Shown: one piece after another, positions 36,018-44,206 of the stretch
Layout: each line of letters begins with the position of its first letter
Numbering within the stretch: the first letter of the stretch is position 1
From: Aquibacillus albus
Lineage (GTDB): Bacteria > Bacillota > Bacilli > Bacillales > Amphibacillaceae
Direction: 5' to 3'
Length of the DNA: 64,000 nucleotides
Assembly (NCBI RefSeq): GCF_016908325.1
Contig: NZ_JAFBDR010000007.1
Coordinates: 108,915-172,914, forward strand
Position numbers and translations under genes: made by a program
Notes under the pieces: model-generated
The model's input: only the letters and a program-made list of their open reading frames with translations
What the model was told of the DNA's origin: nothing
Databases searched by the model: none

Positions 36018-36545
36018 GTGCGAAAAGTTACATTAGAAGAACTGTTTGTCCACCCAATTACACAAAAGTATGTTGGAAGATCCGGAATTGCCCATGCCAT
36101 TGCTGTTGCGGAAAAGGCATTTGATATTTCAAGCAAAGCAAACGTAGACCCTGATCTTGCAGCAAAAGCAGGTTTTTTACACGACATTGGTCACTATAAA
36201 TGGTACCGTAATGGTGAATGGGATTATCAACGATATAAAGAAAACGATATTCACGCTATTAAAGGCGCCGCTCGAGCGCATAAGTTGCTTGTTCGTTGCG
36301 GTGAAGACATGCAAAATGCTAAAGCAATTGCACTTGCTATCCTTCTTCATACGGATTCATATCTACCTGAAGGGCAGCTTCAGCTCAATCCTCTTCAACA
36401 AGTTGTTTTAGAGGCGGATGAAGCAGACGAAGAACCTGGTGGTGGCCACCATTACCGAAAAATTGATTATCAGGAGGCATTAAACCGAATCAGAGAACTA
36501 GATACGAAGATTGACAATATTGAAAACCTTGAACAAACGAGTTAA
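36018..36545 (+). CDS. HD-domain phosphohydrolase-like protein
   Basis: 175 residues from GTG 36018; AAGGAGG is 9 bases upstream, while an earlier in-frame GTG is part of that site. HD superfamily metal ligands: GIAHAIAVAEKA (His), GFLHDIGHYKW (His-Asp) and LLHTDSYLP (late His-Thr-Asp), plus ADEADE. HD enzymes hydrolyse phosphate esters such as nucleotides; the substrate here is unknown. The C-terminal 30 residues form a charged helix. Own terminator downstream. Confidence 0.75.
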   Translation: MRKVTLEELFVHPITQKYVGRSGIAHAIAVAEKAFDISSKANVDPDLAAKAGFLHDIGHYKWYRNGEWDYQRYKENDIHAIKGAARAHKLLVRCGEDMQNAKAIALAILLHTDSYLPEGQLQLNPLQQVVLEADEADEEPGGGHHYRKIDYQEALNRIRELDTKIDNIENLEQTS

Positions 36546-36583
36546 AGCCCTGTGGTAAAGTTACTATACCACAGGGCTCTTTA
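36546..36583 (+). terminator. Terminator of the HD gene
   Basis: AGCCCTGTGGTA/TACCACAGGGCT, perfect 12-bp stem and T-rich tail. Confidence 0.9.
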
Positions 36584-36619
36584 TTATTATTGATAATAAA
36601 TCACAATGCTTTCTTAACC

Positions 36620-36666
36620 AAAAACAAAAACGCCTTTCTAGAAATTATACTTTCTCAAAAGGCGTT
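36620..36666 (-). terminator. Terminator of the 52-aa gene
   Basis: AACGCCTTT/AAAGGCGTT, with a nested AGAAAGTATAATTTCT hairpin in the loop; TTTTTGTTTTT follows leftwards. Confidence 0.8.
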
Positions 36667-36710
36667 AAAAATCTAACTTATCTATTTTAAAGTTAGTTCG
36701 TTTGATTTGA

Positions 36711-36869
36711 TTAAAATCGTTTACCGAAAACGATCGCTGGTCGAGGTCGACGATTCGCGCCAAAACGTATCTTTTTCTTGTTAAAAGAAGTTCTGATTTT
36801 TTCTACACAAGTTAAAACAAGAAAAGTTAATAATACAGTTAATGACACAAGATATAGAGATGTTACCAT
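36711..36869 (-). CDS. Small single-pass membrane protein, 52 aa
   Basis: ATG at 36869 with AAGGAG about ten bases upstream and a strong terminator after the stop. A 20-residue hydrophobic helix (SLYLVSLTVLLTFLVLTCV) is followed by a very basic cytoplasmic tail (NKKKIRFGANRRPRPA). This is a typical small regulatory or assembly-factor layout, but it is not recognised. The stretches on either side (36579-36620 and 36870-37135) hold no gene, only AT-rich sequence. Confidence 0.6.
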   Translation of the reverse strand: MVTSLYLVSLTVLLTFLVLTCVEKIRTSFNKKKIRFGANRRPRPAIVFGKRF

Positions 36870-37153
36870 ACTCTACCAGCTCCTTTCCTACATAATATTT
36901 TATTGTTTATTATTGAATTCCACTATATAATACCAAATATTTTTATTTTGTAAACATATAATTTGAAATTCTTTTAAATTCATTTAAATACTTATCTATA
37001 TTTTCTTATCCTCCAATTTTACATTATTCATTTTAAGGGAGATTTGTTCATTTTCTCCAATTAAAAATCAACATTTCGCCACTCTTACACACCGATTTTT
37101 TTATGTTTTAATTGTGTTAAGATAGTAATTAATGAATGACAAGGAGAGATAAC

Positions 37154-37609
37154 TTGGATAAATATTTAGACCATATCGGTGTGGCAGTCCGTGATATCAA
37201 ACAAAGTATCATTTTTTATGAAAAAGTATTAGGTGGTAAGTTAATTGATCATTACCGCAGTGAAGCTTCAGGAGTTGAAAGTGAGATAGCCATTATTGAA
37301 ATCAATGGGACTCGTACTGAATTATTAGCTCCTACGAATAATTCAACCTCGCCAATTGCACGGTTTTTAAAGCAGAAAGGAAAAGGAGTTCATCACATAG
37401 CCTATCGGGTGGCTGATTTAAACACCGCGATAACAGAGCTGCAAAACAAAGGGATTCGAGTATTAGAGGAATCTTTAAGAACCAATAAACATGGCAGACG
37501 ACTCATTTATCTAAATCCCGCTGATACAGAAGGAACAATTATCGAATACTGCGATTACCCTGGGGAAAGTACGGACAATACAAGAGCCTCTTCCTTTACT
37601 CAAGAATAA
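37154..37609 (+). CDS. VOC-family epimerase, methylmalonyl-CoA epimerase-like
   Basis: 151 residues from TTG 37154, which follows AAGGAGAG; an ATG 18 bases earlier overlaps that site. Two beta-alpha-beta-beta-beta modules: LDHIGVAVRDIKQSIIFYEKVLGGK (metal His) and GVHHIAYRVADLNTAITELQNKGIRVL (His), with metal glutamates in TRTELLAP and TIIEYCDYP. It has the length and pattern of methylmalonyl-CoA epimerase (B. subtilis YqjC), but no methylmalonyl-CoA mutase genes are nearby, so another VOC reaction is possible. Confidence 0.82.
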   Translation: MDKYLDHIGVAVRDIKQSIIFYEKVLGGKLIDHYRSEASGVESEIAIIEINGTRTELLAPTNNSTSPIARFLKQKGKGVHHIAYRVADLNTAITELQNKGIRVLEESLRTNKHGRRLIYLNPADTEGTIIEYCDYPGESTDNTRASSFTQE

Positions 37610-37610
37610 A

Positions 37611-37640
37611 ACGGCTGCACCACAATGGTCAGCCGTTTAT
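37611..37640 (+). terminator. Terminator of the VOC epimerase gene
   Basis: ACGGCTG/CAGCCGT stem, 12-base loop, followed by TTATTT. Confidence 0.7.
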
Positions 37641-37650
37641 TTCTATTACC

Positions 37651-37725
37651 TTATTCATCATCGTCTTCGTCTTCTTCCTCATCATCCTCGTGTTCTTCTT
37701 CCACTTTTACTTTTGTACCATTCAC
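37651..37725 (-). other. Orphan acidic 24-codon frame, possible gene remnant
   Basis: VNGTKVKVEEEH followed by a run of Asp/Glu to the stop. A TAA lies immediately before the GTG and there is no ribosome site. It looks like the acidic tail of a lost protein or a chance frame. Very uncertain. Confidence 0.2.
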
Positions 37726-37737
37726 TTAAACACGAAA

Positions 37738-37762
37738 GAGACACACTATAGAAGTATGTCTC
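37738..37762 (-). terminator. Hairpin downstream of the MerR gene
   Basis: GAGACA/TGTCTC stem followed leftwards by TTTCGTGTTT, 18 bases past the stop. Confidence 0.6.
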
Positions 37763-37779
37763 ATGATTTAATAACCCCT

Positions 37780-38022
37780 TCATTTATCCTTTAACATTGC
37801 TTTTATTCCTGCAATATTAATCCCTTGGTCAATTAATGATTTAATTTTTTTTAAACGGTTAATATCATTTAAGGAGAATACACGACGGTTTCCTTCATTT
37901 CTCGCAGGCTTAACCAAGCCTTGTTCCTCATAATAGCGGATTTGCCGTCCTGTTAACTGTGTCAATTCCTTTACTACACTCATAGGAAAAGTTGCTACAT
38001 CATCAGGAATGTCTTTGTTCAA
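37780..38022 (-). CDS. Short GlnR-like MerR-family regulator
   Basis: An 80-residue protein that is almost only a MerR-type winged helix: FPMSVVKELTQLTGRQIRYYEEQGLVKPARNEGNRRVFSLNDINRLKKIKSLIDQGINIAGIKAML. This closely follows the GlnR N-terminal domain. GlnR (about 135 residues) and TnrA (about 110) carry a C-terminal segment that senses glutamine synthetase, which is absent here. It may bind GlnR/TnrA-type sites without that input. It lies downstream of the amtB-DUF294-exonuclease genes, 28 bases from the exonuclease stop, in the same direction. Confidence 0.8.
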   Translation of the reverse strand: MNKDIPDDVATFPMSVVKELTQLTGRQIRYYEEQGLVKPARNEGNRRVFSLNDINRLKKIKSLIDQGINIAGIKAMLKDK

Positions 38023-38050
38023 TCCCCCTTCCCCCCTCTATGTGCCTACA

Positions 38051-38794
38051 TTATTTTAAAGTAGCGATATAGGTGTAGACATCTTTCAAATTAGAAAATC
38101 CCATTTTTTGAATCGAACGGACACTCTCAGCCCAAAGTTTCGCTGTAGCGATTGCATCGTGCAATGCATGATGGCGTTGTTCTATATCAATACCATAATG
38201 CGCACAACAATCATCTAGTGTAACTAATCCTGTCTCTGGTTCTACTACCTTCGTTAAAAAAGAGGTATCAATAATTCGATGCTGAAAACTTGTTCTTAAC
38301 GCCAACCAGGTAGCGTGCTGCATAAATTGTTTTTCATGACTGGCATGGTGAGCTACAAGCGTATCACTATTAACAAAATGGTAAAAATCTCGTAGAACTT
38401 TATTAATGGAGGGAGCATTGACCAAATCTTCTAATGTTATGCCAGTTAGTTTCTGAATTTCTTCAGATGGAGCTTCATCGCTATGAATTGGCGAATAAAA
38501 CGTCTCGTTATCTAAAACCTTATCCCCTTGCATTTTTATTGCTCCAATAGATAGCATCCGGTCCCCTTTATAAGGATAAAAACCCGTTGTTTCCACATCA
38601 AACACAACAACCTTTAACTCACTGAACGGAACATCGAGTACATCTTTATTCTTAAGCTCACGCTGAAGCTCCCTCATAAAGGCTATTTTATTTGGATCTG
38701 TTTGATTCGGTAGAGACGTATAAACATCTGTACCAAATTTTCCTGACAGCTGTTTAACAAACTGAATCATTTGATTCATGACCATGTTGAACAC
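38051..38794 (-). CDS. DnaQ-like 3'-5' exonuclease
   Basis: A 247-residue DEDDh exonuclease: Exo I VVFDVETTGFYPYKGDRMLSIGAI (Asp, Glu), Exo II VAHHASHEKQFMQHA (Asp position replaced by Glu/His context), Exo III HHALHDAIATAKLW (His, Asp). An N-terminal 60-residue helical extension precedes the domain. It overlaps the upstream DUF294 nucleotidyltransferase gene by 19 bases, so the two are coupled. The same pairing with DUF294 occurs in other bacteria. It is not part of a replication operon, so a regulatory or nucleotide-processing role is possible. Confidence 0.85.
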   Translation of the reverse strand: MFNMVMNQMIQFVKQLSGKFGTDVYTSLPNQTDPNKIAFMRELQRELKNKDVLDVPFSELKVVVFDVETTGFYPYKGDRMLSIGAIKMQGDKVLDNETFYSPIHSDEAPSEEIQKLTGITLEDLVNAPSINKVLRDFYHFVNSDTLVAHHASHEKQFMQHATWLALRTSFQHRIIDTSFLTKVVEPETGLVTLDDCCAHYGIDIEQRHHALHDAIATAKLWAESVRSIQKMGFSNLKDVYTYIATLK

Positions 38795-39804
38795 TCTTTT
38801 TCTATTATTTTTTTCGTTTCAGAAAAAAGCTTGTTACCCCTTTTGATGATTACCTTTAGTTCCTGTTTTTCCTCTCTCGTCAACTCCTGAATTGGGATGA
38901 GGTGAACCTCGTGATAATCCCTTGCATTTTTTCGTAGATGCAAGCGAACGGAGAGTAGATTGCTAAAATCATGTTCAAACTGTTTAATCGAATCATACGG
39001 AGTTGAAAGCTTCTTAAACCTTGATAGAGTAGAAGGTTCATAGATTTTTTCTTTTAATGCTAATAATCTTAAGGAATTTACATACGGAAAAAATGCCGTC
39101 TGCTTCAATGGAATACTCCCTGATTTTTCTCCGTAAGTTTCTGGTAACAATTGACCAAATACTCCAATTCCTTTTTTAATAAAATCTACATTATCAATTA
39201 ACCTCATGTAGAGACGAGGCTCTTGATCCAAGATAGACAACGCACTTTTCTTCACACAATCAAGCAATAACTTCTTTCCGCTTAACACTCTAGAATCAAA
39301 AAATGTTAAGAAATGCCGGAGTGATTGCCAACTTTCTTCTCCTAACCAATCAGACACTTGCTTCTTCCAATCCTTCAGTGATAGACACCACATTGGGTTG
39401 GAGGCCATTACATTCCCGTCACAAAGTTCATAACCAACTTCAAACAACCCATTTTTGACCTCTTCACCTAACGTTAAAAAGTATGGTTCACATTCTTTAT
39501 CACCTTCATAAATAATGCCGTGGTCTTGGTCACTCCAGATCGATTGTTCAAATCGACCAGCACTACCCATTAAAAAGAAAGCAAAGGGAGCAGGAGGATC
39601 CCCCCACTCACTTTGCACCTTTTTTATGGCTAATTGAAATGTTCTTTTCATTACATCATCATGAAACTCATTCAGCTTTTGATGATCAGTCGCTACATTT
39701 CTTATTTGTTCAGATCGCCGAATCTTTAATTCCTTATAGCTATTCAAATTGGAATCAATCCTTTTTGAGTCAACAGTTGCCTTATTAAGCACCTGCTTTT
39801 TCAT
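38776..39804 (-). CDS. DUF294 nucleotidyltransferase, GlnD-like
   Basis: About 342 residues from ATG 39804 (20-base overlap with amtB); longer starts up to 39849 are possible and no clear ribosome site decides. The nucleotidyltransferase motif FAFFLMGSAGRFEQSIWSDQDHGIIYEG carries the GS...DQD residues that bind Mg-nucleotide in GlnD/DUF294 proteins. The C-terminal half (from about residue 200) is the helical DUF294_C substrate-binding part. CBS domains, common in relatives, are absent. Directly downstream of amtB, it is a candidate protein-nucleotidylating enzyme of nitrogen control; that is inference. Confidence 0.82.
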   Translation of the reverse strand: MKKQVLNKATVDSKRIDSNLNSYKELKIRRSEQIRNVATDHQKLNEFHDDVMKRTFQLAIKKVQSEWGDPPAPFAFFLMGSAGRFEQSIWSDQDHGIIYEGDKECEPYFLTLGEEVKNGLFEVGYELCDGNVMASNPMWCLSLKDWKKQVSDWLGEESWQSLRHFLTFFDSRVLSGKKLLLDCVKKSALSILDQEPRLYMRLIDNVDFIKKGIGVFGQLLPETYGEKSGSIPLKQTAFFPYVNSLRLLALKEKIYEPSTLSRFKKLSTPYDSIKQFEHDFSNLLSVRLHLRKNARDYHEVHLIPIQELTREEKQELKVIIKRGNKLFSETKKIIEKECSTWS

Positions 39805-41053
39805 TTGGATTTGGAATATTTTCTGGGTATCCATATCCACCATGTTCACTCATATCAAGACCAATAATCTCTTCTTCTTCTGTAACACGAATACCACCCA
39901 TAACTTTATCCATTACCTTTAAGATGATAAAGGCTACAACGAATGCGTAAATACCACTAGCTACAACACCCATGATTTGAACACCTAACTGGGTGAAGCC
40001 GCCGCCGTAGAATAAACCAGCTTGCCCCCAGCCGATATCAGTAGAGAATGCAGGTACTGCAAAGAATCCGTTAGCAATTGTACCCCAAACACCAACTGTA
40101 CCGTGAACAGATAGTGCAAAGATCGGATCATCAATTTTCGCTTTATCAAACATTTTCATACTAAATACTACAATAATACCACCAATAATACCGATAATAA
40201 CTGCTGCCCAAGGCTCAACGAAACCAGCAGGTGCTGTAATTGCTACTAGACCAGCTAATGCACCATTCAATGTTGTTGGAACATCTGCTTTTCCTGTTAA
40301 AGCCCATGCAACAAACATCGCAGCGATTGCACCGGCACCAGCAGCTAACTGTGTATTTAAAATGACAAATCCAAAGAATGAATCCGCTACTCCAAACGTA
40401 CTAGCTCCGTTAAATCCAAACCAACCTACCCATAGCAGTAAAACACCTAACGCAGTAAATACTTGGTTGTGACCTGCAAGATCATTAGATGAACCATCTT
40501 TGTTATATTTTCCAATACGAGGCTTCAAGATGATTGTTGCCGCTAAAGCAGCCATCGCACCAGTTAAGTGTACAACGGTTGAACCAGCAAAGTCTTGTTT
40601 ACCATGGTCAGCTAACCAGCCGCCACCCCAAATCCAGTGTGCAACTACCGGATATACAAGTGCAGAGAATAATACCGCAAACACCACATACGCGGATAAT
40701 TTTGCACGTTCAGCAAAACCACCAAATGCGATTGTTAAAGCGATCAAAGCAAATACCATTTGAAACATAAAGTCTACTGCTGGAGCTAATCCTTCTCCCG
40801 CAAATGAAGAATCCCCATAGAAGAAGTCCGACATTCCAATGAACCCGTTACCTTCTCCATAAATAAATCCCCAACCGACAGCCCAGAAAACTAGTGATCC
40901 AATACTTATCGTGAAGATTGTTTTGCCAGCTATATGACCAGCGTTCTTCATTCTGGTTGAACCAGCTTCAAGTAGAATAAAACCACCTTGCATAAGTAAA
41001 ACTAAAAATGTACCAATAATGACCCAAAGATTATCCATTAGTGCTACTTCCAT
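39785..41053 (-). CDS. amtB: Ammonium transporter AmtB
   Basis: About 422 residues and eleven helices; start ATG 41053 chosen from the GGGAG nine bases upstream. Amt landmarks: GFILLEAGSTRMKNAGHI, FVFWAVGWG-like SLVFWAVGWGFIYGEGNGF, VVHLTGAMAALAATIILKPR (pore His region), LGVLLLWVGWFGFNGAS and LSVHGTVGVWGTIANGFFA (second pore His). The C-terminal EEEEIGLD-like EEEEIIGLDMSEHGGYGYPE is the segment that binds PII proteins in relatives. No glnK gene accompanies it; a DUF294 nucleotidyltransferase takes that place. Confidence 0.95.
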   Translation of the reverse strand: MEVALMDNLWVIIGTFLVLLMQGGFILLEAGSTRMKNAGHIAGKTIFTISIGSLVFWAVGWGFIYGEGNGFIGMSDFFYGDSSFAGEGLAPAVDFMFQMVFALIALTIAFGGFAERAKLSAYVVFAVLFSALVYPVVAHWIWGGGWLADHGKQDFAGSTVVHLTGAMAALAATIILKPRIGKYNKDGSSNDLAGHNQVFTALGVLLLWVGWFGFNGASTFGVADSFFGFVILNTQLAAGAGAIAAMFVAWALTGKADVPTTLNGALAGLVAITAPAGFVEPWAAVIIGIIGGIIVVFSMKMFDKAKIDDPIFALSVHGTVGVWGTIANGFFAVPAFSTDIGWGQAGLFYGGGFTQLGVQIMGVVASGIYAFVVAFIILKVMDKVMGGIRVTEEEEIIGLDMSEHGGYGYPENIPNPNEKAGA

Positions 41054-41141
41054 TTTTTCCATCTCCCATCTTGTGTAATTTGAGTTAACATCTCTTGTTA
41101 ATTAACAATTTACCAGCGTCTAAATATTCATACAATTGATT

Positions 41142-41158
41142 TGTAAGATAATCTAACA
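41142..41158 (-). promoter_or_regulatory. TnrA/GlnR box upstream of amtB
   Basis: TGTTAGATTATCTTACA (leftward strand) fits the consensus TGTNAN7TNACA exactly. Downstream come TTGTAT and TAAATT, 17 bases apart, which puts the box centre near -50, the position from which TnrA activates in B. subtilis. The rest of 41063-41433 shows no gene. Confidence 0.75.
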
Positions 41159-41433
41159 TAGTAATTTTTAAGCATGTTAGTTTTGGATTCGCTTACACAT
41201 GCATGGATACAAGTGTGAAGGCATTTTTATTTTTATAAAATTTTTTTAGGTAAATTGACTTGCTTTCCTGTTTGTTATGAAAATATTGAACTACTTTTTA
41301 CGATAAAACGTGGTTCTAAATACCTTTTTACTAATCATCTGTTAATGTTAAAGATTCCTCGTCATTTTTATAGTTCTAGATTTTGACTTCACAAATACAC
41401 TATATTAATAGATTTAGCTAAAGGAGGGATAGT

Positions 41434-42918
41434 GTGAAGCGCTTTGAAAATCACTTGAAGAAACATCTGGTTAGAATCAATCAAAATTTATTTATTTCTA
41501 AGAGTGATTCACAGTACTACGAAAAGATTTTGCGCTATGGCAACCCAAATTCTCCAGAAGCACATTATGAACTTGGACAACAATTAGAAAAGGAAGGGGC
41601 AGTTGATAAAGCGCTCATCCATTATCACGAAGCAATAAAAGATTATTCCCCATACTATAGTAAAGCAAAACAAGGGATTAAACGTTTGGAGCAACAAAAT
41701 CGTATCCCCGATTATTTCCATCATTCAACATCTTATAACAAACGTTCTGTTCCACTTTTCTTTCAAGCGCTGATTGTTTTTCTTTTATTCCTAAATCTAT
41801 GTTTATTATTGCTGTTATTTGGGACAAACTCTATTCCTTCTATTGTATCAAATGTAAAACAGTGGGGTACTGGAATAGAGGTAGTACATGAAACGATGGA
41901 CACACCTTATGTGATGTATATACCGAACCAAGCTTCCACAAATGAGATAGAAAAGATGTTATATGATACAACATTAAAATTAGGAAAGGATTCTCCTAAT
42001 GATACCGTCTTACTATATGGAATAAAAACAACAAAACAGGAATTATTTCAACAGGTGTTTCCTCTTAAAGAAAATCGATTGACTGATTTAGCATTTGTCA
42101 CTGCCGAATATCATCCAACGTTGTCTAAATCAGTGAACATCCGCTTCTTACATAAACAATATAAACCGGACGATACAGATCGTTTTTCTTTACTATACAT
42201 TGGAACAAACATTGTTCGGACCGCCTTACAAAACTACATAGACATAAATGGTCAACCACCAGCTCAGCTGACGGATTTAGTGAACGATTACCCTAATAAC
42301 TATTTAAGTTACATTCCTAATGAGGTACTAACTGGATCAAAACGAATCTCGAACCAATATAATGAAAAAGGTGGGTGGGTGTATAACAAGGATGCAAAAG
42401 AAATTGCTTCTATGTTTCACCCAAATGTTCCACAGTACTCACCAGGTCATTCCTCACCTATTCCCTTTCAACCAGTTGAAGTTTTTGTTGAAAAAGAAAC
42501 ATACTCCCTTTTTGTAAAAAGCTTTCCCTATATAATCCTTCAAAAACAAGTTGGGTTAGGCATTAATAACTCTACCCCAAAGGGCACCTTTACCATTGAA
42601 GAACGCGTGCTGAATCCAAATGGAAAAACGGAGGATATGTTTGGAGAAGCTGGCTTAGGAATGGGGGAAATTGCTATCCATGGCACTTATGACGTCAAAT
42701 CGATAAACAACCAGGAATCATTAGGGTGTATCCGTCTATTAAATCCCGATATATTAGATGTGTTTAATTTCGTTCCAAAAGGGACAGCTGTCCACATAGA
42801 TAATAAAACCCCTTCTATAACAGGCCTTATTCCAATAAAGAATAGGGAATTACTTATACCTAGTGTACAACAGCGAACCATCCAAACAACGGATACTACA
42901 TTTGATTGGGCCGGATAA
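41434..42918 (+). CDS. Membrane-bound L,D-transpeptidase (YkuD) with TPR-like N-terminus
   Basis: A 494-residue protein. Residues 30-90 form a TPR-like helical pair (SPEAHYELGQQLEKEGAVDKALIHYHEAIKDY) facing the cytoplasm. One transmembrane helix follows (ALIVFLLFLNLCLLLLLFG, about 112-130), then an extracellular linker. The YkuD domain occupies about 345-470: VEVFVEKETYSLFV, LGINNSTPKGTFTI, IAIHGTYDV and the catalytic ESLGCIRL with Cys432. L,D-transpeptidases make 3-3 peptidoglycan cross-links. GAGGGATA precedes the GTG. A coiled-coil protein gene follows by 63 bases. Confidence 0.88.
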   Translation: MKRFENHLKKHLVRINQNLFISKSDSQYYEKILRYGNPNSPEAHYELGQQLEKEGAVDKALIHYHEAIKDYSPYYSKAKQGIKRLEQQNRIPDYFHHSTSYNKRSVPLFFQALIVFLLFLNLCLLLLLFGTNSIPSIVSNVKQWGTGIEVVHETMDTPYVMYIPNQASTNEIEKMLYDTTLKLGKDSPNDTVLLYGIKTTKQELFQQVFPLKENRLTDLAFVTAEYHPTLSKSVNIRFLHKQYKPDDTDRFSLLYIGTNIVRTALQNYIDINGQPPAQLTDLVNDYPNNYLSYIPNEVLTGSKRISNQYNEKGGWVYNKDAKEIASMFHPNVPQYSPGHSSPIPFQPVEVFVEKETYSLFVKSFPYIILQKQVGLGINNSTPKGTFTIEERVLNPNGKTEDMFGEAGLGMGEIAIHGTYDVKSINNQESLGCIRLLNPDILDVFNFVPKGTAVHIDNKTPSITGLIPIKNRELLIPSVQQRTIQTTDTTFDWAG

Positions 42919-42981
42919 GGCTATATCCCATATTTTCTTATTTAGCATAGGATAATAAAAAAGTGAAGAGGATGTGATTAT

Positions 42982-43707
42982 ATGGGATTATTTATTAACA
43001 AAGACGACCATCCAGAAGTGTACAAAAATAAAGGCAACATTAAGGAACCAAATCAAAGTCAATTTAAGGTTGATTATTTCGCTGAAATGATTAATCACCA
43101 AAAGGAAGTAAACCAGTCACTTTTGAATTCCTTTCACCATCTAAATTCGCTATATCAACAACAGGAAAATAAACAGATCACTCAATGGAATCAAATTGGA
43201 GAACAGCTACATGAACTAAAGGAGTTTCAGTCAGAAAATGAATCGTTTAATCAGAAGGCTTTAGACTGGTTATCCCTGTTACAACAAGATCAGAAAAATC
43301 TAAGTGAAAAGTTATCAGATGAAGAAAACACCAGTCATGATATTATTGGTGAAATCAATACGTTACGCGAATCAATTGAAGAATATCAACTAGAAAATGA
43401 AAAGGTTGCTTCACAATTACAAGAGCTGTCAGAACAGAACCAACAAGTGACAGAACATATTTCAAACCATGAACAGCAACAAAAGCAAATGGATCAACGT
43501 TTAGAAAATCAAGAAGCATTAATGGAAAAAACACTTCGTCAAATGAACCATTTTCGATCCATTATTTTTGAACGCACAAATGATCTTGCAGAAAAAATAG
43601 AGGAAAACTATAACAAAACCTCTACCTATGTATATGAACTTTTAACTGGTTCAAACTTGTTAATGCTGAAAAATAAAAAGGACGAAAGCCAAAAAAGCTC
43701 CAAATAA
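42982..43707 (+). CDS. Coiled-coil protein
   Basis: A 241-residue hydrophilic protein, Gln/Glu/Asn-rich. Long heptad-like helices run from about 35 to 215 (for example LSEKLSDEENTSHDIIGEINTLRESIEEYQLENEKV). There is no signal peptide; a mildly hydrophobic patch, VYELLTGSNLLML, is near the C-terminus. GAAGAGGATG upstream of the ATG. It follows the L,D-transpeptidase in the same direction and may act as its structural partner. No family recognised. Confidence 0.7.
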   Translation: MGLFINKDDHPEVYKNKGNIKEPNQSQFKVDYFAEMINHQKEVNQSLLNSFHHLNSLYQQQENKQITQWNQIGEQLHELKEFQSENESFNQKALDWLSLLQQDQKNLSEKLSDEENTSHDIIGEINTLRESIEEYQLENEKVASQLQELSEQNQQVTEHISNHEQQQKQMDQRLENQEALMEKTLRQMNHFRSIIFERTNDLAEKIEENYNKTSTYVYELLTGSNLLMLKNKKDESQKSSK

Positions 43708-43736
43708 AAGATGTCATTGAATGAATTAACGAAGTT

Positions 43737-43781
43737 TAAAGGGTGCTAAGTTATCGTATCGATAGCTTAGCACCCTTTTTT
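43737..43781. terminator. Convergent terminator
   Basis: GGGTGCTAAG/CTTAGCACCC with a nested TATCG/CGATA; T run rightwards, A/T-rich leftwards. Lies between the coiled-coil gene and the CDGSH gene. Confidence 0.8.
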
Positions 43782-43786
43782 AGTCC

Positions 43787-43999
43787 TTATCCTTCTGCTC
43801 TTGGTTGACTTTCAAAACCTGTTTTCTTATGTGTGCCATCACAGAATGGCTTGTTATTGGAATGCCCACAGCGACATAATGAAAAAGCCGGCTTCGTTTC
43901 GTACACATTCCCTTCAGCATCTAATAATTCCACATCGCCTTTGACAAGAATGGAACCATTATCTCTGATTTGCATGGTTGCTTTTTTGCTTTCACTCAT
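43787..43999 (-). CDS. CDGSH iron-sulfur protein
   Basis: A 70-residue protein with a single CDGSH motif, CRCGHSNNKPFCDGTHKKTGF. The three cysteines and the histidine bind a redox-active, labile 2Fe-2S cluster. The N-terminal half (IRDNGSILVKGDVELLDAEGNVYETKPAFSLCRCG) is the MitoNEET-type beta cap typical of small bacterial versions. Cytoplasmic; partner and exact role unknown. Confidence 0.92.
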   Translation of the reverse strand: MSESKKATMQIRDNGSILVKGDVELLDAEGNVYETKPAFSLCRCGHSNNKPFCDGTHKKTGFESQPRAEG

Positions 44000-44206
44000 G
44001 TCCTCTCACCCCTTTATATAAAAGTTTACCTGCTGAATAATATCGTGTCCAGCCACACGAAAGATTCTTCTTTCATCGATGTATTTCTTACACTAAGAAC
44101 TGCTAATCATTAGATCTTTTTGAACAACCCACTAATATAGGTATATTTATTCGGGCCATAAAAGATACTAGAACCGTTAAAACTTTAGATAATGAGGTGG
44201 ATTCCT

